From positions 62,001 through 126,000 of the forward strand of contig NZ_VFYR02000006.1 of the NCBI RefSeq assembly GCF_006489205.2: a stretch of 64,000 nt of DNA. Reading direction: 5' to 3'. This document shows, piece after piece, positions 1-9,527 of the stretch (positions are counted from its first letter, which is position 1; each line of letters opens with the position of its first letter). The notes beneath the pieces are model-generated. The model saw only the letters and a list, made by a program, of their open reading frames with translations. It was not told the DNA's origin and ran no database searches. A program made the position numbers and the translations under genes. This stretch comes from Brevibacterium sp. XM4083 (lineage in GTDB: Bacteria; Actinomycetota; Actinomycetes; Actinomycetales; Brevibacteriaceae).

Positions 1-537
<537 letters not shown>

Positions 538-614
538 TCATTCCTTTGTTCGTGGCAACTGCTGTACACGAAGTACAACGCACATGTGCGTCCATCTATT
601 CTCCCACAGCCGTT

Positions 615-620
615 TAGACT
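615..620 (+). promoter_or_regulatory. -10 box of a probable leaderless promoter
   Basis: TAGACT ends 6 nt before the GTG start of the methyltransferase, placing the transcription start on or next to the start codon. No clear -35 hexamer was identified. Confidence 0.5.
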
Positions 621-626
621 GAGACG

Positions 627-1244
627 GTGTCGGACCACTATTTCACCGAGAGCCCCTCGAGCCAGGCCAAACGCCGCGAGATCACCCTCGATCTCGCCGG
701 TCGCACCGTGGCCCTGGAGACGATGAGCGGGACCTTCTCCCCCACCCGTCTCGACCCCGGCACGGCGGTGCTGCTCAAGCATCTTCCCGATCCCGAACCC
801 GGCGACCTCCTCGATCTCGGGTGCGGTTGGGGTCCCATCGCCCTCCATTCCGCGCTCCAGGCCTCCGACGCCGAGGTGGATCTGCGGGTGTGGGCCCTCG
901 ACGTCAACTCCCGGTCGCTCGAGTCGACCGCGGCGAATGCGGCCCGGCTGGGGATCGACTCGATCCGCACCGTCACCGCCGACGAGGTGCCCGCGGATGT
1001 GCAGTTCACGACGATCCGGTCGAATCCGCCGATCCGCGTCGGCAAGGACGTCCTCCACGAGCTCCTCGAGACGTGGCTGCCGCGCCTGGCCTCGGGCGGG
1101 CGCGCCGACCTCGTCGTGTCGAAGAACCTCGGCGCCGATTCGCTGCTGACCTGGATCCGCGGGATTCTCGGCGAGGGGTTCACCGCCGAGCGCACCGCCT
1201 CGTCGAAGGGCTTCCGGATCCTCACGATCCACAGGGACGCCTGA
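627..1244 (+). CDS. class I SAM-dependent methyltransferase (RsmC-like)
   Basis: A 205-residue protein with a SAM-binding motif I (LLDLGCGWGPIA) near residues 62-73 and an SNPPIRVG segment near residues 130-137. An NPPF/NPPI motif is typical of N-methyltransferases acting on bases, and single-domain proteins of this kind are usually annotated as 16S rRNA guanine-N2 methyltransferase RsmC-like. The substrate is inferred, not shown. The start is a GTG. A TAGACT -10 box lies at 615-620, only 6 nt upstream, and no ribosome binding site fits between, so the mRNA is probably leaderless. It is a single gene between hflX and dapF, divergent from hflX. Confidence 0.85.
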   Translation: MSDHYFTESPSSQAKRREITLDLAGRTVALETMSGTFSPTRLDPGTAVLLKHLPDPEPGDLLDLGCGWGPIALHSALQASDAEVDLRVWALDVNSRSLESTAANAARLGIDSIRTVTADEVPADVQFTTIRSNPPIRVGKDVLHELLETWLPRLASGGRADLVVSKNLGADSLLTWIRGILGEGFTAERTASSKGFRILTIHRDA

Positions 1245-1300
1245 GCTTCCCCCGCCGACACGGGCTGTTCCAGCAGGTCATCCCCCGCCGAGGCGGTCGC

Positions 1301-2266
1301 TCAGTCGATCGTGCCCGTGGCCACGAGCACGGCCGGACCCGCGAGGGTGACGGTTCCCTGGTCACCGCCCTCATCAGGGGTGATGCCGATGCGCAGGCGT
1401 CCCCCGGGGACGTCGACACGCCACTGCAACGGTGAGGTCGGTCCCGCCCAATGGTGGGCGGCGATGGCCGCCGCGCACGCCCCGGTGCCGCAGGATCGGG
1501 TCTCGCCGACTCCGCGTTCGGACACCCGCATGCGCAGAGCGCCTTCGCCTCCGGCGAGGTCGCTGCGGGCCGGTTCCATGACGATGAACTCGACGTTCGA
1601 CCCTTGCGGGGGCACGGGGTCGAGGACGGGAGCGTCACGGAGGTCGGCTGCGGAAAGTTCGGCCGCCTCGGCGAGGGCGACGACGGTGTGCGGATTCCCC
1701 GTCTCGACGGAGAGCCCAGGTCGGGGGACGTCGATGCCGTCGGTGGTGACGAGGGTCTCGGCGGTCTCATCGATCGACCAACGGCCCATGTCGACGGTGT
1801 ACCACGCGTCCTCGGGGCCTCCGGGGGCCGACGCCGTCGACGGCTCGGTCTCGCCGAGGGCCGGGTTGAGGGTGATGCGCACGGTCTTGACGCCGTCCCG
1901 GGTGCCGACTTTGATCTCCTCGCTGTCGGCGGGGACCCGGCTGGTCTCGAGCAGGGCATGGGCGAAGACGCGCACCCCGTTGCCGCACATCTCGGAGAGG
2001 CTGCCGTCGTGGTTGTAGTAGTCCATGAACCATTCGGCGCCGGCAGCGGCCTGCTCGTCGGCGCCGGGGATGCCGCTGTCGGCGGAGCGGACGATGCGGA
2101 TGACGCCGTCGCCGCCGAGGCCCGTGCGCCGGTCGGCGAGCAGCGCGACGGTCTCGGGATGGAGGGTGAGGTCGCCGCCGTCATCCTCGAGGAGGACGAA
2201 GTCGTTCTCGGTGCCGTGGCCCTTGTGGAACCGGGTGCCGGCGAGTGCGGCGAACGGGGTATTCAT
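1301..2266 (-). CDS. dapF: diaminopimelate epimerase
   Basis: This 321-residue enzyme converts LL- to meso-diaminopimelate, for lysine and peptidoglycan synthesis in the cytoplasm. Both catalytic cysteines are visible: Cys94 in MCGNGVR and Cys259 in SCGTGACA. The N-terminus carries HGTENDFVLLED, the usual substrate-loop signature. It is the last gene of a minus-strand run miaB, conserved protein, miaA, dapF. Its ATG at 2266 overlaps the miaA stop by 4 bp, so the two are probably translationally coupled. It is somewhat longer than the roughly 275-residue E. coli enzyme, as is common in actinobacteria. Confidence 0.97.
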   Translation of the reverse strand: MNTPFAALAGTRFHKGHGTENDFVLLEDDGGDLTLHPETVALLADRRTGLGGDGVIRIVRSADSGIPGADEQAAAGAEWFMDYYNHDGSLSEMCGNGVRVFAHALLETSRVPADSEEIKVGTRDGVKTVRITLNPALGETEPSTASAPGGPEDAWYTVDMGRWSIDETAETLVTTDGIDVPRPGLSVETGNPHTVVALAEAAELSAADLRDAPVLDPVPPQGSNVEFIVMEPARSDLAGGEGALRMRVSERGVGETRSCGTGACAAAIAAHHWAGPTSPLQWRVDVPGGRLRIGITPDEGGDQGTVTLAGPAVLVATGTID

Positions 2267-3201
2267 GACTCCAGTCTAACGATGTCCAGGGCCCGGTCGA
2301 GCTTCGCCCCCGCCTCGGCGACTCCGGAGTCGATCCAGGTCACGCGCGGATCGCGCCGGAACCATGTGTCCTGGCGGCGGGCGAACTGGCGGGTGCGCAC
2401 TATCGTCGATTCCCGGGCGGACTCGGCGTCGATGGCACCTGCGAGGTAGTCCTGGATCTGCGCGTAGCCGATCGCCCGCGACGCGGTCTTCCCGCGGGCG
2501 AGCCCCTGGTCGAGGAGGGTGCGGACCTCGTCGACCCACCCCGCGTCCCACATCAGACCGACGCGGGCGGCGATGCGCTCGTGCAGAGTGCTGCGGTCGA
2601 GGGCGAGGCCGATGTGGATCGTCGGTTCGATCGCCGTGTACTCAGGCAGCGACGCCGTGAAGGGCTGCCCCGTGAGCTCGATGACTTCGAGTGCCCGGAC
2701 GATGCGGCGGACGTCGTTGACGGTGATCTTCTCCGCAGCCGCAGGGTCGAGGGAGGCGAGCTTCGCGTGGGCGGCCCACCGGTCGGCGTCGACCTCGGTC
2801 TCGAGGCGGGCGCGCACCTCCGCATCGGTGCCGGGGAAGTCCAGGTGGTCGGTTGCGGCACGAGCGTAGAGACCCGACCCGCCGACGAGGATGGGCCGGT
2901 GTCCGCGGGCGCGGATGTCGGTGATCGCGGCCCTCGCCTGTTCTTGGAAGGTCTGGACGTTCGCCTCATCAGTGACGTCAAGGATGTCGATGAGGTGGTG
3001 CGGGATTCCGCGGCGTTCGTCCGGCGGCAGCTTCGCCGTGCCGATGTCCATCCCGCGGTAGAACTGCATCGCATCCGTGTTGACGATCTCCCCGCCGAGG
3101 TGCGCGGCGAGGTCGAGGGCGAGATCGGACTTCCCCGTCGCCGTCGCTCCGACGACCGTAATGACGGGTGGGTGCTCGTGGGTCTCGGCGTGCTCGCCCA
3201 T
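2263..3201 (-). CDS. miaA: tRNA dimethylallyltransferase
   Basis: MiaA transfers a dimethylallyl group to N6 of A37 in tRNAs that read codons starting with U, the step before MiaB. The P-loop GATATGKS is at residues 18-25, followed by the DAMQFYRGMDIGTAK segment that carries the conserved Asp. The frame stays open upstream to 3495. The ATG at 3201 is chosen because it starts the conserved domain and lies just after the stop of the preceding gene (3203). The resulting 312 residues is the normal family length. Confidence 0.96.
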   Translation of the reverse strand: MGEHAETHEHPPVITVVGATATGKSDLALDLAAHLGGEIVNTDAMQFYRGMDIGTAKLPPDERRGIPHHLIDILDVTDEANVQTFQEQARAAITDIRARGHRPILVGGSGLYARAATDHLDFPGTDAEVRARLETEVDADRWAAHAKLASLDPAAAEKITVNDVRRIVRALEVIELTGQPFTASLPEYTAIEPTIHIGLALDRSTLHERIAARVGLMWDAGWVDEVRTLLDQGLARGKTASRAIGYAQIQDYLAGAIDAESARESTIVRTRQFARRQDTWFRRDPRVTWIDSGVAEAGAKLDRALDIVRLES

Positions 3202-3202
3202 C

Positions 3203-3850
3203 TCAGTACTCGATCTCGGCGCAGAGGGTGCGGACGTCGTGGACGGTCGTGTCGACGATGATGGTCGTGCGGTGACGAGAGGTCGTCGTTGTCGTACCGA
3301 GCGCGCGACCGAGGAGGTCGAGGTCGGCGTGGACTGCCGCGGCCTTGCCGACGAGGTCGCGCAGTCGCTCGAGGTCACCGGCTCGCACGGCGTCGACGAC
3401 GGCGGTGTCGAATTCGCGTGCCCCGGCCACCGGTGCCAGCGGTGAGTCCGCCGAGGCGGCCGCGGAGAGGTCGATCGGGATGAGGATGTCGTCACTGGAG
3501 CCCAGCGGTCCGATGGTCACGCCCGCATCATGCGCGTGGAGAGACGCGACGCTCAGTCCCGGGTGGGCGGTGACGCAGTGCTCGCGCTCGGCTTCGTCGA
3601 GCTCGGTCGCTGCCTCCACCCAGTCCGCCCCGTCGAGGCGTTTGCCCGTGCGGGTGTCGATGCCGCGGTCGATGCCGAACCCGCCGAGGCCGAGGAGTGT
3701 CGGGAGCATGTCGACGGGCAGGGCCCACCGGTCGGCTGAGGTCAGGGTCGCACGGATCCCGGCGCGCACCTCGGCGACGGACTCTGTCTCGGAGAGATCG
3801 ACGTCGGGAAGGAGAACGGGGGCTGAGGGGATGAGCGCGAGGCGGCCCAT
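3203..3850 (-). CDS. conserved actinobacterial protein between miaB and miaA
   Basis: A 215-residue protein starting MGRLALIPSAPVLLPDVD. A protein of this size and position occurs between miaB and miaA in many actinobacteria, and a class III extradiol-dioxygenase-like fold has been suggested for such proteins. That assignment comes from recall of the family and was not tested here. The histidines it contains (for example SLHAHDAG) do not by themselves prove a metal site. The ATG at 3850 is 1 nt from the miaB stop, and the gene ends 1 nt before the miaA start, so it lies inside the tRNA-modification operon. A longer frame upstream to 3895 overlaps miaB and was not used. Confidence 0.75.
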   Translation of the reverse strand: MGRLALIPSAPVLLPDVDLSETESVAEVRAGIRATLTSADRWALPVDMLPTLLGLGGFGIDRGIDTRTGKRLDGADWVEAATELDEAEREHCVTAHPGLSVASLHAHDAGVTIGPLGSSDDILIPIDLSAAASADSPLAPVAGAREFDTAVVDAVRAGDLERLRDLVGKAAAVHADLDLLGRALGTTTTTSRHRTTIIVDTTVHDVRTLCAEIEY

Positions 3851-3851
3851 C

Positions 3852-5348
3852 TCAGCTGCGGGGGCGGATCGTCGGCATGCCGAGGACCGTGGCACCGCCG
3901 GCCGATGAGCCAGGGCTCGGTGCGCCGCACGAGTCGGCCTGGGCGCGGTCGTAGGCGTCGCCGGCGCGGGAGGGGCGCACGCTGTACCCGGTGTCGGCGA
4001 GGAGGAAGTAGGGTTTGGCGTCGGTGACGGTCGCGGTGACGAAGTCGCCGGGTCGCGGTGCCGGTGTGCCGTCGGGAAGTCCGACGTGGACGAGGCGGTT
4101 GTCGGCGGCGCGACCGCTCAGGCGCGGGGAGTCGGCGCTCGGCAGACCGGTGACGAGGACGTCGACCTCGGTGCCGATGAGGGCCCGGTTCTCCTCCCAC
4201 GCGATCTCGTCCTGGAGGGCGATGAGGCGTTCGAAGCGCTCCTGGACGACCTCTTTGGGCAGCTGGTCGGGCATCGTCGCGGCCGGGGTTCCCGGGCGGA
4301 TCGAGTACTGGAAGGTGAAGGCCTGGGAGAAGCGGGCCCGGCGGACGATGTCCATTGTGCCTGCGAAGTCCTCCTCGGTCTCGCCGGGGAAGCCGACGAT
4401 GATGTCGGTAGTGATCGCGGCGTTGGGGATGCGGTCGCGCACGGAGTCGAGGATGCGCATGAACCGGCTCGTCCGGTAGGAGCGGCGCATGGCTTTGAGG
4501 ATCCGGTCGGACCCGGATTGCAGCGGCATGTGCAGCTGCGGCATGACGGTGGGGGTCTCGGCCATCGCTTCGATGACGTCGTCGGAGAACGCGGCCGGGT
4601 GCGGGCTGGTGAAGCGGACACGTTCGATGCCCTCGACGTTGCCGACGGCGCGCAGGAGCTTCGCGAACGCGCCCTTGTCCCGGAATTCGGCGCCGTAGGA
4701 ATTGACGTTCTGGCCGAGCAGGGTGACTTCGACGACGCCGTCGGCGACGAGGGCTTCGACCTCGGCGAGGATGTCGCCGGGACGGCGGTCCTTCTCCTTG
4801 CCGCGCAGGCTCGGGACGATGCAGAACGTGCACGTGTTGTTGCAGCCGACGGAGATCGAGACCCAGCCGGAGTGCTGGGATTCGCGACGGCTCGGCAGAG
4901 TCGAAGGGAAGACGTCGAGGCTTTCGAGGATCTCGACTTGGGCCTCGTCGTTGTGGCGTGCGCGTTCGAGCAGCGCGGGCAGGGATCCCATGTTGTGGGT
5001 GCCGAAGACGACGTCGACCCAGGGGGCCTTCTTGACGATGGTGTCGCGGTCCTTCTGCGCCATGCATCCGCCGACGGCGATCTGCAGACCGGGGTGCTGC
5101 TCCTTGACCTTGGCGAGGCGGCCGAGGTTGCCGTAGAGACGGTTGTCGGCGTTCTCGCGCACCGCGCACGTGTTGAACACGACGACGTCGGCCTGGGATT
5201 CGACATCGGCGGGAACGTATCCGGCGTCGTCGAGGAGTCCGGACAGGCGTTCGGAGTCGTGGACGTTCATCTGGCAGCCGTAGGTCTTCACCTCGTAGCT
5301 GCGCGGGTGAGCGTCGGTGGCGTGCGGGGCGTCGATGAGTTCAGTCAT
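3852..5348 (-). CDS. miaB: tRNA-2-methylthio-N6-dimethylallyladenosine synthase
   Basis: A 498-residue radical-SAM methylthiotransferase that adds the 2-methylthio group to i6A37 made by MiaA. The N-terminal UPF0004 cluster cysteines are Cys25 (YGCQMN), Cys61 (NTCAVRE) and Cys95 (GGCMAQ). The radical-SAM CxxxCxxC is Cys169, Cys173 and Cys176. A C-terminal TRAM domain follows, with an extension of about 30 residues rich in Gly and Ser. It is the first gene of the miaB-miaA-dapF run and lies 44 bp downstream of recX, so it may be read from the recA region. Confidence 0.97.
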   Translation of the reverse strand: MTELIDAPHATDAHPRSYEVKTYGCQMNVHDSERLSGLLDDAGYVPADVESQADVVVFNTCAVRENADNRLYGNLGRLAKVKEQHPGLQIAVGGCMAQKDRDTIVKKAPWVDVVFGTHNMGSLPALLERARHNDEAQVEILESLDVFPSTLPSRRESQHSGWVSISVGCNNTCTFCIVPSLRGKEKDRRPGDILAEVEALVADGVVEVTLLGQNVNSYGAEFRDKGAFAKLLRAVGNVEGIERVRFTSPHPAAFSDDVIEAMAETPTVMPQLHMPLQSGSDRILKAMRRSYRTSRFMRILDSVRDRIPNAAITTDIIVGFPGETEEDFAGTMDIVRRARFSQAFTFQYSIRPGTPAATMPDQLPKEVVQERFERLIALQDEIAWEENRALIGTEVDVLVTGLPSADSPRLSGRAADNRLVHVGLPDGTPAPRPGDFVTATVTDAKPYFLLADTGYSVRPSRAGDAYDRAQADSCGAPSPGSSAGGATVLGMPTIRPRS

Positions 5349-5392
5349 GGCCCCACCATTCTACCGCCGTCGAGCACGCCACTGTCTCCGGC

Positions 5393-6133
5393 TCAGGTCT
5401 CAGCGAGGACCTCTCGAGTGACCTTGAGGCAGATCGTCGAGGAGAAGCCACGGCGGGCGAGCATCCCGAGGATGCGACGCTCGCGGACCTCATGGGCGAG
5501 ACCCCGGGTCGAGCGCGCCTTCTTCTCGGCGACCTCGCGGGCGAGGTCCTCCTCGCCGTCGACCTCCTCGACGACCACGGCGATGGTCTCCTCGTCGATG
5601 CCCTTCTTCACCAGCTGTCGGCGCAGGGCCGAACGGGAGAGCTTCCGGCTCTCCCGCTGGGCTTTGGCGAACCGCTGGGCGAACTGGGTGTCGTCGAGGA
5701 GGTTCGAGCGCTCGAGCTTCGTGATGAGGCGGTCGGCGACCGCAGGGTCGATGTCGCGGCGCAGGAGCTTCTCGCGCAGCTCGGTCGACGAGTGGTCGCG
5801 CATCGCGAGCATGTTGAGCGCGGTCCTCTTCGCCTTCGCATACGCCTCGGCGAGTTCCGGAGAGTCCGCGAACGGCTCGTCGGGCACGGTACCGGCCGAC
5901 TCCCCCGCGCTGGGACCCGCGCCGGGCACTCCCTGAGCGGAACGTGCCGAACCCGGCCCCGCCTCGGCGGATTCGGTCGAACCCACCGCACCCTCGGAAC
6001 CGGTGCCCGACGTCTCCTCGGCGTCACCGGCGTCGAGTCGCGCGAAGAAGCCCGTCCCGCCGGCGGCCTGTCGAGACTCGAGGTCCGACAGGGCCCGGCG
6101 AAGGTCGGTGAGCGTCGTCGGGTCCTCGCTCAT
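5393..6133 (-). CDS. recX: regulatory protein RecX
   Basis: RecX binds RecA filaments and modulates their activity. This 246-residue protein has the helical RecX repeats from about residue 90 on, with motifs such as ALNMLAMRDHSSTELREKL and LDDTQFAQRF. The first 90 residues are a low-complexity Gly/Ser/Ala/Glu tail not usual in short RecX proteins. The ATG at 6133 lies 4 nt downstream of the recA stop, so it is co-transcribed with recA and should share its DNA-damage control. Confidence 0.94.
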   Translation of the reverse strand: MSEDPTTLTDLRRALSDLESRQAAGGTGFFARLDAGDAEETSGTGSEGAVGSTESAEAGPGSARSAQGVPGAGPSAGESAGTVPDEPFADSPELAEAYAKAKRTALNMLAMRDHSSTELREKLLRRDIDPAVADRLITKLERSNLLDDTQFAQRFAKAQRESRKLSRSALRRQLVKKGIDEETIAVVVEEVDGEEDLAREVAEKKARSTRGLAHEVRERRILGMLARRGFSSTICLKVTREVLAET

Positions 6134-6137
6134 GGCC

Positions 6138-7223
6138 TCACGAGACCTCGACGTCGTCGGACTCCTCAGCGGCAGGAGCGTCGGCGGGATCCTCGTCGAC
6201 CTTGATCAGCCCCATCTTGTGCTTGATCTTCAGCTCGATCTCCTCGGCGAGGCCGGGGTTGTCGCGGAGGAAGTTGCGGACGTTCTCCTTGCCCTGGCCC
6301 AGCTGGTCGCCGTCGTAGGTGAACCACGAACCGGACTTGCGGATGATCCCGTTGTCGACGCCCATGTCGATGAGGCTGCCTTCGCGGGAGATGCCGTGGC
6401 CGTAGAGGATGTCGAACTCGGCCTGCTTGAACGGCGGGGCAACCTTGTTCTTGACGATCTTCGCCCGAGTGCGGTTGCCGATCGCGTCCTGGCCCTCCTT
6501 GAGCGTCTCGATGCGGCGGACGTCGATGCGCACGGAGGCGTAGAACTTCAGCGCCTTGCCGCCCGAGGTGGTCTCGGGTGAGCCGAAGAAGACGCCGACC
6601 TTCTCACGGAGCTGGTTGATGAAGATCGCGGTGGTCTTCGACTGGGCGAGTGCTCCGGTGATCTTCCTCAGGGCCTGCGACATGAGGCGGGCCTGGAGGC
6701 CGACATGGCTGTCGCCCATCTCGCCCTCGATCTCGGCCTTGGGCACGAGCGCCGCCACCGAGTCGATGACGATGATGTCAAGGGCGCCGGAGCGGATGAG
6801 CATGTCGGCGATCTCGAGCGCCTGCTCACCGGTGTCGGGCTGGGACACGAGCAGCTGGTCGGTGTCGACGCCGAGCTTCTTCGCATACTCGGGGTCGAGG
6901 GCGTGCTCGGCGTCGATGAACGCAGCGATGCCGCCGGCCTTCTGCGCGTTCGCGACGGCGTGGAGGGCCACGGTCGTCTTACCGGAGGACTCCGGACCGT
7001 AGATCTCGACGACGCGGCCGCGCGGGAGACCGCCGATGCCCAGGGCGATGTCGAGGGAGACCGAACCCGTCGGGATCGACTCGATCGGCTCCCGGACTCC
7101 TTCGCCGAGGCGCATGATCGCGCCCTTGCCGTAGTTGCGGTCGATCTGTCCGAGGGCGGCGTCGAGGGCCTTCGACTTGTCGCCGCCGGTGGGGATCTGC
7201 AGGTTCTTGGGTGTACGCGCCAT
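6138..7223 (-). CDS. recA: recombinase RecA
   Basis: A 361-residue RecA, the DNA strand-exchange ATPase and LexA co-protease. The Walker A GPESSGKT is at residues 76-83. The [19 protein letters not shown] and [18 protein letters not shown] segments, covering Walker B and the DNA-binding loops, are intact. The tail is acidic, as usual. The frame stays open to 7280, but the ATG at 7223 is preceded by a strong AGGAGAGG and starts the conserved sequence. A LexA-type box lies 145 bp upstream. No intein is present. Confidence 0.99.
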   Translation of the reverse strand: MARTPKNLQIPTGGDKSKALDAALGQIDRNYGKGAIMRLGEGVREPIESIPTGSVSLDIALGIGGLPRGRVVEIYGPESSGKTTVALHAVANAQKAGGIAAFIDAEHALDPEYAKKLGVDTDQLLVSQPDTGEQALEIADMLIRSGALDIIVIDSVAALVPKAEIEGEMGDSHVGLQARLMSQALRKITGALAQSKTTAIFINQLREKVGVFFGSPETTSGGKALKFYASVRIDVRRIETLKEGQDAIGNRTRAKIVKNKVAPPFKQAEFDILYGHGISREGSLIDMGVDNGIIRKSGSWFTYDGDQLGQGKENVRNFLRDNPGLAEEIELKIKHKMGLIKVDEDPADAPAAEESDDVEVS

Positions 7224-7365
7224 GACCTCTCCTAAGGTGTCGTTTCCTGTGAGACCAACGCTAGAAGACGGCACTGACATGAGGACAGAGGAGGATTCTC
7301 CCCTGTGGACAGTCGGCCACTCGTGGTCACAGGTCCCGTGATTCGCTCACCAGCATAGCCCATAT

Positions 7366-7381
7366 GGGAACAGGTGTTCGA
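7366..7381 (-). promoter_or_regulatory. LexA (SOS) box of recA
   Basis: Read on the minus strand this is TCGAACACCTGTTCCC, which contains GAAC-N4-GTTC, the Gram-positive and actinobacterial LexA (Cheo) box. A possible -10 box TATGCT follows about 20 nt downstream on the same strand, so LexA would cover the promoter. It is the only such box noticed in the window. Confidence 0.75.
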
Positions 7382-7446
7382 TATATGTCGGCGTGTCGGG
7401 CGAAGATCTGTCCGAACCACCAGGCATGCCGCAGCCCCGGATGAGG

Positions 7447-7674
7447 TCAGAACGGCGTCGACCGGGGCTTCTCCTTGCCGAGGCGACGGGAATCGGGGAC
7501 GCCCATCGAATCGCACACGGCGATCCAGATGTCGCGGGGTTCGATGCCGCGACGGAACGCCTCGGCGGCGGTGATCGACCCGATGCTGCTCAGGGTGAGG
7601 TCGGTGTGGAGTGAGGCCGCGCGAGCCTCACCGAACTCCTCATTCATGAGGGTCCAGTAGAGGGTGTGGCGCAT
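7447..7674 (-). CDS. DUF3046 small protein
   Basis: A 75-residue protein. The start [15 protein letters not shown], the central LSSIG-TAAEAFRRG stretch and WIAVCDSMGVP near the end match the DUF3046 pattern. This family lies next to recA throughout actinobacteria and has no known function. Its ATG overlaps the stop codon of the upstream clgR-like gene (TAATG), so the two are coupled. The 223 bp between it and recA hold the recA promoter and LexA box. Confidence 0.88.
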   Translation of the reverse strand: MRHTLYWTLMNEEFGEARAASLHTDLTLSSIGSITAAEAFRRGIEPRDIWIAVCDSMGVPDSRRLGKEKPRSTPF

Positions 7675-8003
7675 TACGGCTTGGCTGCCAGCCGCGGAGA
7701 CGGATATCCGCCGGGGTGTCCGAGGATCTTGTCCGAGAGCTCCTGCGGGATGGTGTCCGGGATCTCGACGCCCTCTGCCAGGGCGAAGCGATCGGAGACC
7801 TCGGTGAGCAGCGCCGAGACGGGGAGATCGAGGGCTTCGCAGATCGCCGACAGGAGTTCGGAAGAGGCTTCCTTCTGTCCGCGTTCGATCTCGCTGAGGT
7901 AGCCGAGCGAGACGCTGGCTCCCGTGGAGACATCGCGCAGCGTCCGTCCCTGACGGCGGCGAGCGGAACGCAGGGCGTCGCCGATTTCAACTCTCAGTAA
8001 CAT
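7674..8003 (-). CDS. clgR: XRE-family regulator, ClgR-like
   Basis: A 109-residue protein with a helix-turn-helix at about residues 8-62 ([20 protein letters not shown] and [20 protein letters not shown]). Size, sequence and position beside recA-recX fit ClgR, the actinobacterial activator of clp protease and, in some species, recX genes. Its C-terminal end carries LAAKP; degradation-prone tails are known in ClgR homologues, but that is not shown here. The ATG at 8003 has GGGAGGG about 8 nt upstream. A longer reading frame to 8123 has no homologous-looking sequence. Confidence 0.85.
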   Translation of the reverse strand: MLLRVEIGDALRSARRRQGRTLRDVSTGASVSLGYLSEIERGQKEASSELLSAICEALDLPVSALLTEVSDRFALAEGVEIPDTIPQELSDKILGHPGGYPSPRLAAKP

Positions 8004-8189
8004 TGTGCGTCCCTCCCTTTGCTCGCGCGATCGTGCATTCAACTTTACAGCCCGGCCGCGCGGACGCGCCAACCTGGGCGGGTGAGATCGGGGTATTGCC
8101 AGTCCTTTCGGAGAAACCGGCACGGTGGCATTTCAGTGCGTATGTCATGTTGATGAGACAACCGCTGAGACAGGGAACTTATTCCGCGC

Positions 8190-8696
8190 TCATTCACCGC
8201 CGGGACCGAAGGCGAGTTTCGTCGTGAACTCGCCGAGGCGCTCGACCATGGTCTCGACCGTGGCCCGCCGGATCGCCTCCCGGTCCCCCGTGAAGTGATG
8301 CTCGAGGACTTCTGCTCGGGAGCCGAAGGCGACAGCCGTGAAGACGAGTCCGACCTCCTTGCCGTCCTGCGGATCGGGTCCGGCGACCCCGGTGCACGAG
8401 ACCCCGATGTCGGCGATGCAGGCGCGAGCGGCTCCGACGGCCATCTCCGCGGCGACGTGCGGGTCGACGGGTCCGGTCTCCTCGAGACGGTCGGCATCGA
8501 CCCCGGCAAGGGTCGCTTTGAGGTCGGTGGCATAGGTGACGAGTCCCCCGCGGACGACCGCGGAGGCGCCGGGGACGTCGACGAGAGTGGAGATGAAGCG
8601 TCCCGCGGTGAGCGATTCCGCCGAGGCGACCGAGAGTCCCAGCCGCGTGCACGTGGCGATGATGCCCCGGCACGTCGCGAGAAGGTCAGCGGCCAT
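8190..8696 (-). CDS. cinA: stand-alone CinA C-terminal domain (nicotinamide-nucleotide amidase)
   Basis: A 168-residue PncC/CinA-C protein, which deamidates NMN to nicotinate mononucleotide in the pyridine-nucleotide salvage cycle. The signatures VASAESLTAGR, VRGGLVTYATDLK and SCTGVAGPD are present. The N-terminal COG1058 domain of full-length CinA is absent, as in many actinobacteria. The ATG at 8696 overlaps the pgsA end by 11 bp. Several upstream in-frame starts lie deeper within pgsA and are less likely. Confidence 0.9.
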   Translation of the reverse strand: MAADLLATCRGIIATCTRLGLSVASAESLTAGRFISTLVDVPGASAVVRGGLVTYATDLKATLAGVDADRLEETGPVDPHVAAEMAVGAARACIADIGVSCTGVAGPDPQDGKEVGLVFTAVAFGSRAEVLEHHFTGDREAIRRATVETMVERLGEFTTKLAFGPGGE

Positions 8697-9420
8697 CGTC
8701 GGACTGTGACTGGCCCGGAGTGCCGTCATCGCGAGTGCCACCAGGGTTGCGTTCGCCGAGGTTGCCGCCGCTGTCCGCATTGCCGGCAGGTGCGCCTGCC
8801 TCCCCCGCATGCGCGGCGCGGGCGAGCTTCGCCGCCTGGATGCAGTAGTCGACGCCGGTGACGATCGTGACGATGATCGCGGCGACGAGGACGAGCCACG
8901 CGATGACGAGGAGGACGACGGCGACGACACCGGGCACGAGGAACGCGAGCGGCTTCCACAGGAGCAGGAGGCCGATCGCCACGGTCTGGAGGACGGTCTT
9001 GATCTTGCCGCCGCGGGAGGCGGGCATGACGGCGATGCGGATCATGAAGAACCGCAGCACCGTGATGCCGAGTTCACGGACGAGGATGATCACGGGCACC
9101 CACCACGGGACCTCGCCGACGACGGCGAGGCCGATGAGAGCCGCTGCCATGAGCGACTTGTCGGCGATGGGGTCGGCGATCTTGCCGAAGTCCGTGATGA
9201 GGTTGTACTTGCGAGCGAGGTCGCCGTCGATCTTGTCGGTGAGCATCGCGAGCAGGAACACCGCGAGCGCCCACCACCGCGTCGTCATGTTCTGCCCGCC
9301 ATCGCCCAGAAGCAAGACGAGGAAGACGGGAACGAGCAGGATCCGCACGACCGTCAGCGCGTTGGGGAGGTTCCAGTTGCTCGGGGCGGCCTCGGGTGGG
9401 GTCTCAGCTCGTTCGTTCAC
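8686..9420 (-). CDS. pgsA: CDP-diacylglycerol-glycerol-3-phosphate 3-phosphatidyltransferase
   Basis: A 244-residue membrane enzyme that makes phosphatidylglycerol phosphate. The CDP-alcohol phosphotransferase motif D-x2-DG-x2-AR-x8-G-x3-D-x3-D is complete, with Asp62, Asp65, Gly66, Ala69-Arg70, Gly79, Asp83 and Asp87. About five to six hydrophobic helices are visible. The last 45 residues are a hydrophilic Gly/Asn/Asp-rich tail not needed for catalysis. In the order ftsK-pgsA-cinA the gene lies 107 bp downstream of ftsK. A GGCCGC stem with a 6-nt loop (9503-9520) in that gap may be a weak terminator. Confidence 0.95.
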   Translation of the reverse strand: MNERAETPPEAAPSNWNLPNALTVVRILLVPVFLVLLLGDGGQNMTTRWWALAVFLLAMLTDKIDGDLARKYNLITDFGKIADPIADKSLMAAALIGLAVVGEVPWWVPVIILVRELGITVLRFFMIRIAVMPASRGGKIKTVLQTVAIGLLLLWKPLAFLVPGVVAVVLLVIAWLVLVAAIIVTIVTGVDYCIQAAKLARAAHAGEAGAPAGNADSGGNLGERNPGGTRDDGTPGQSQSDDGR

Positions 9421-9527
9421 ACCTCAACCCTATCGGAGACCCCTGGCAATGAGACGGAGCCGACCGCCCATCGTGGGCGATCGACTCCGCAATCGTTATG
9501 CCGGCCGCGTCACAGCGGCCCGTGGCC

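Noticed and set aside
8004..8189. Possible small gene or RNA between cinA and clgR
   Set aside because: No frame with a ribosome binding site and no clear hairpin pair was found. It most likely holds the clgR promoter.
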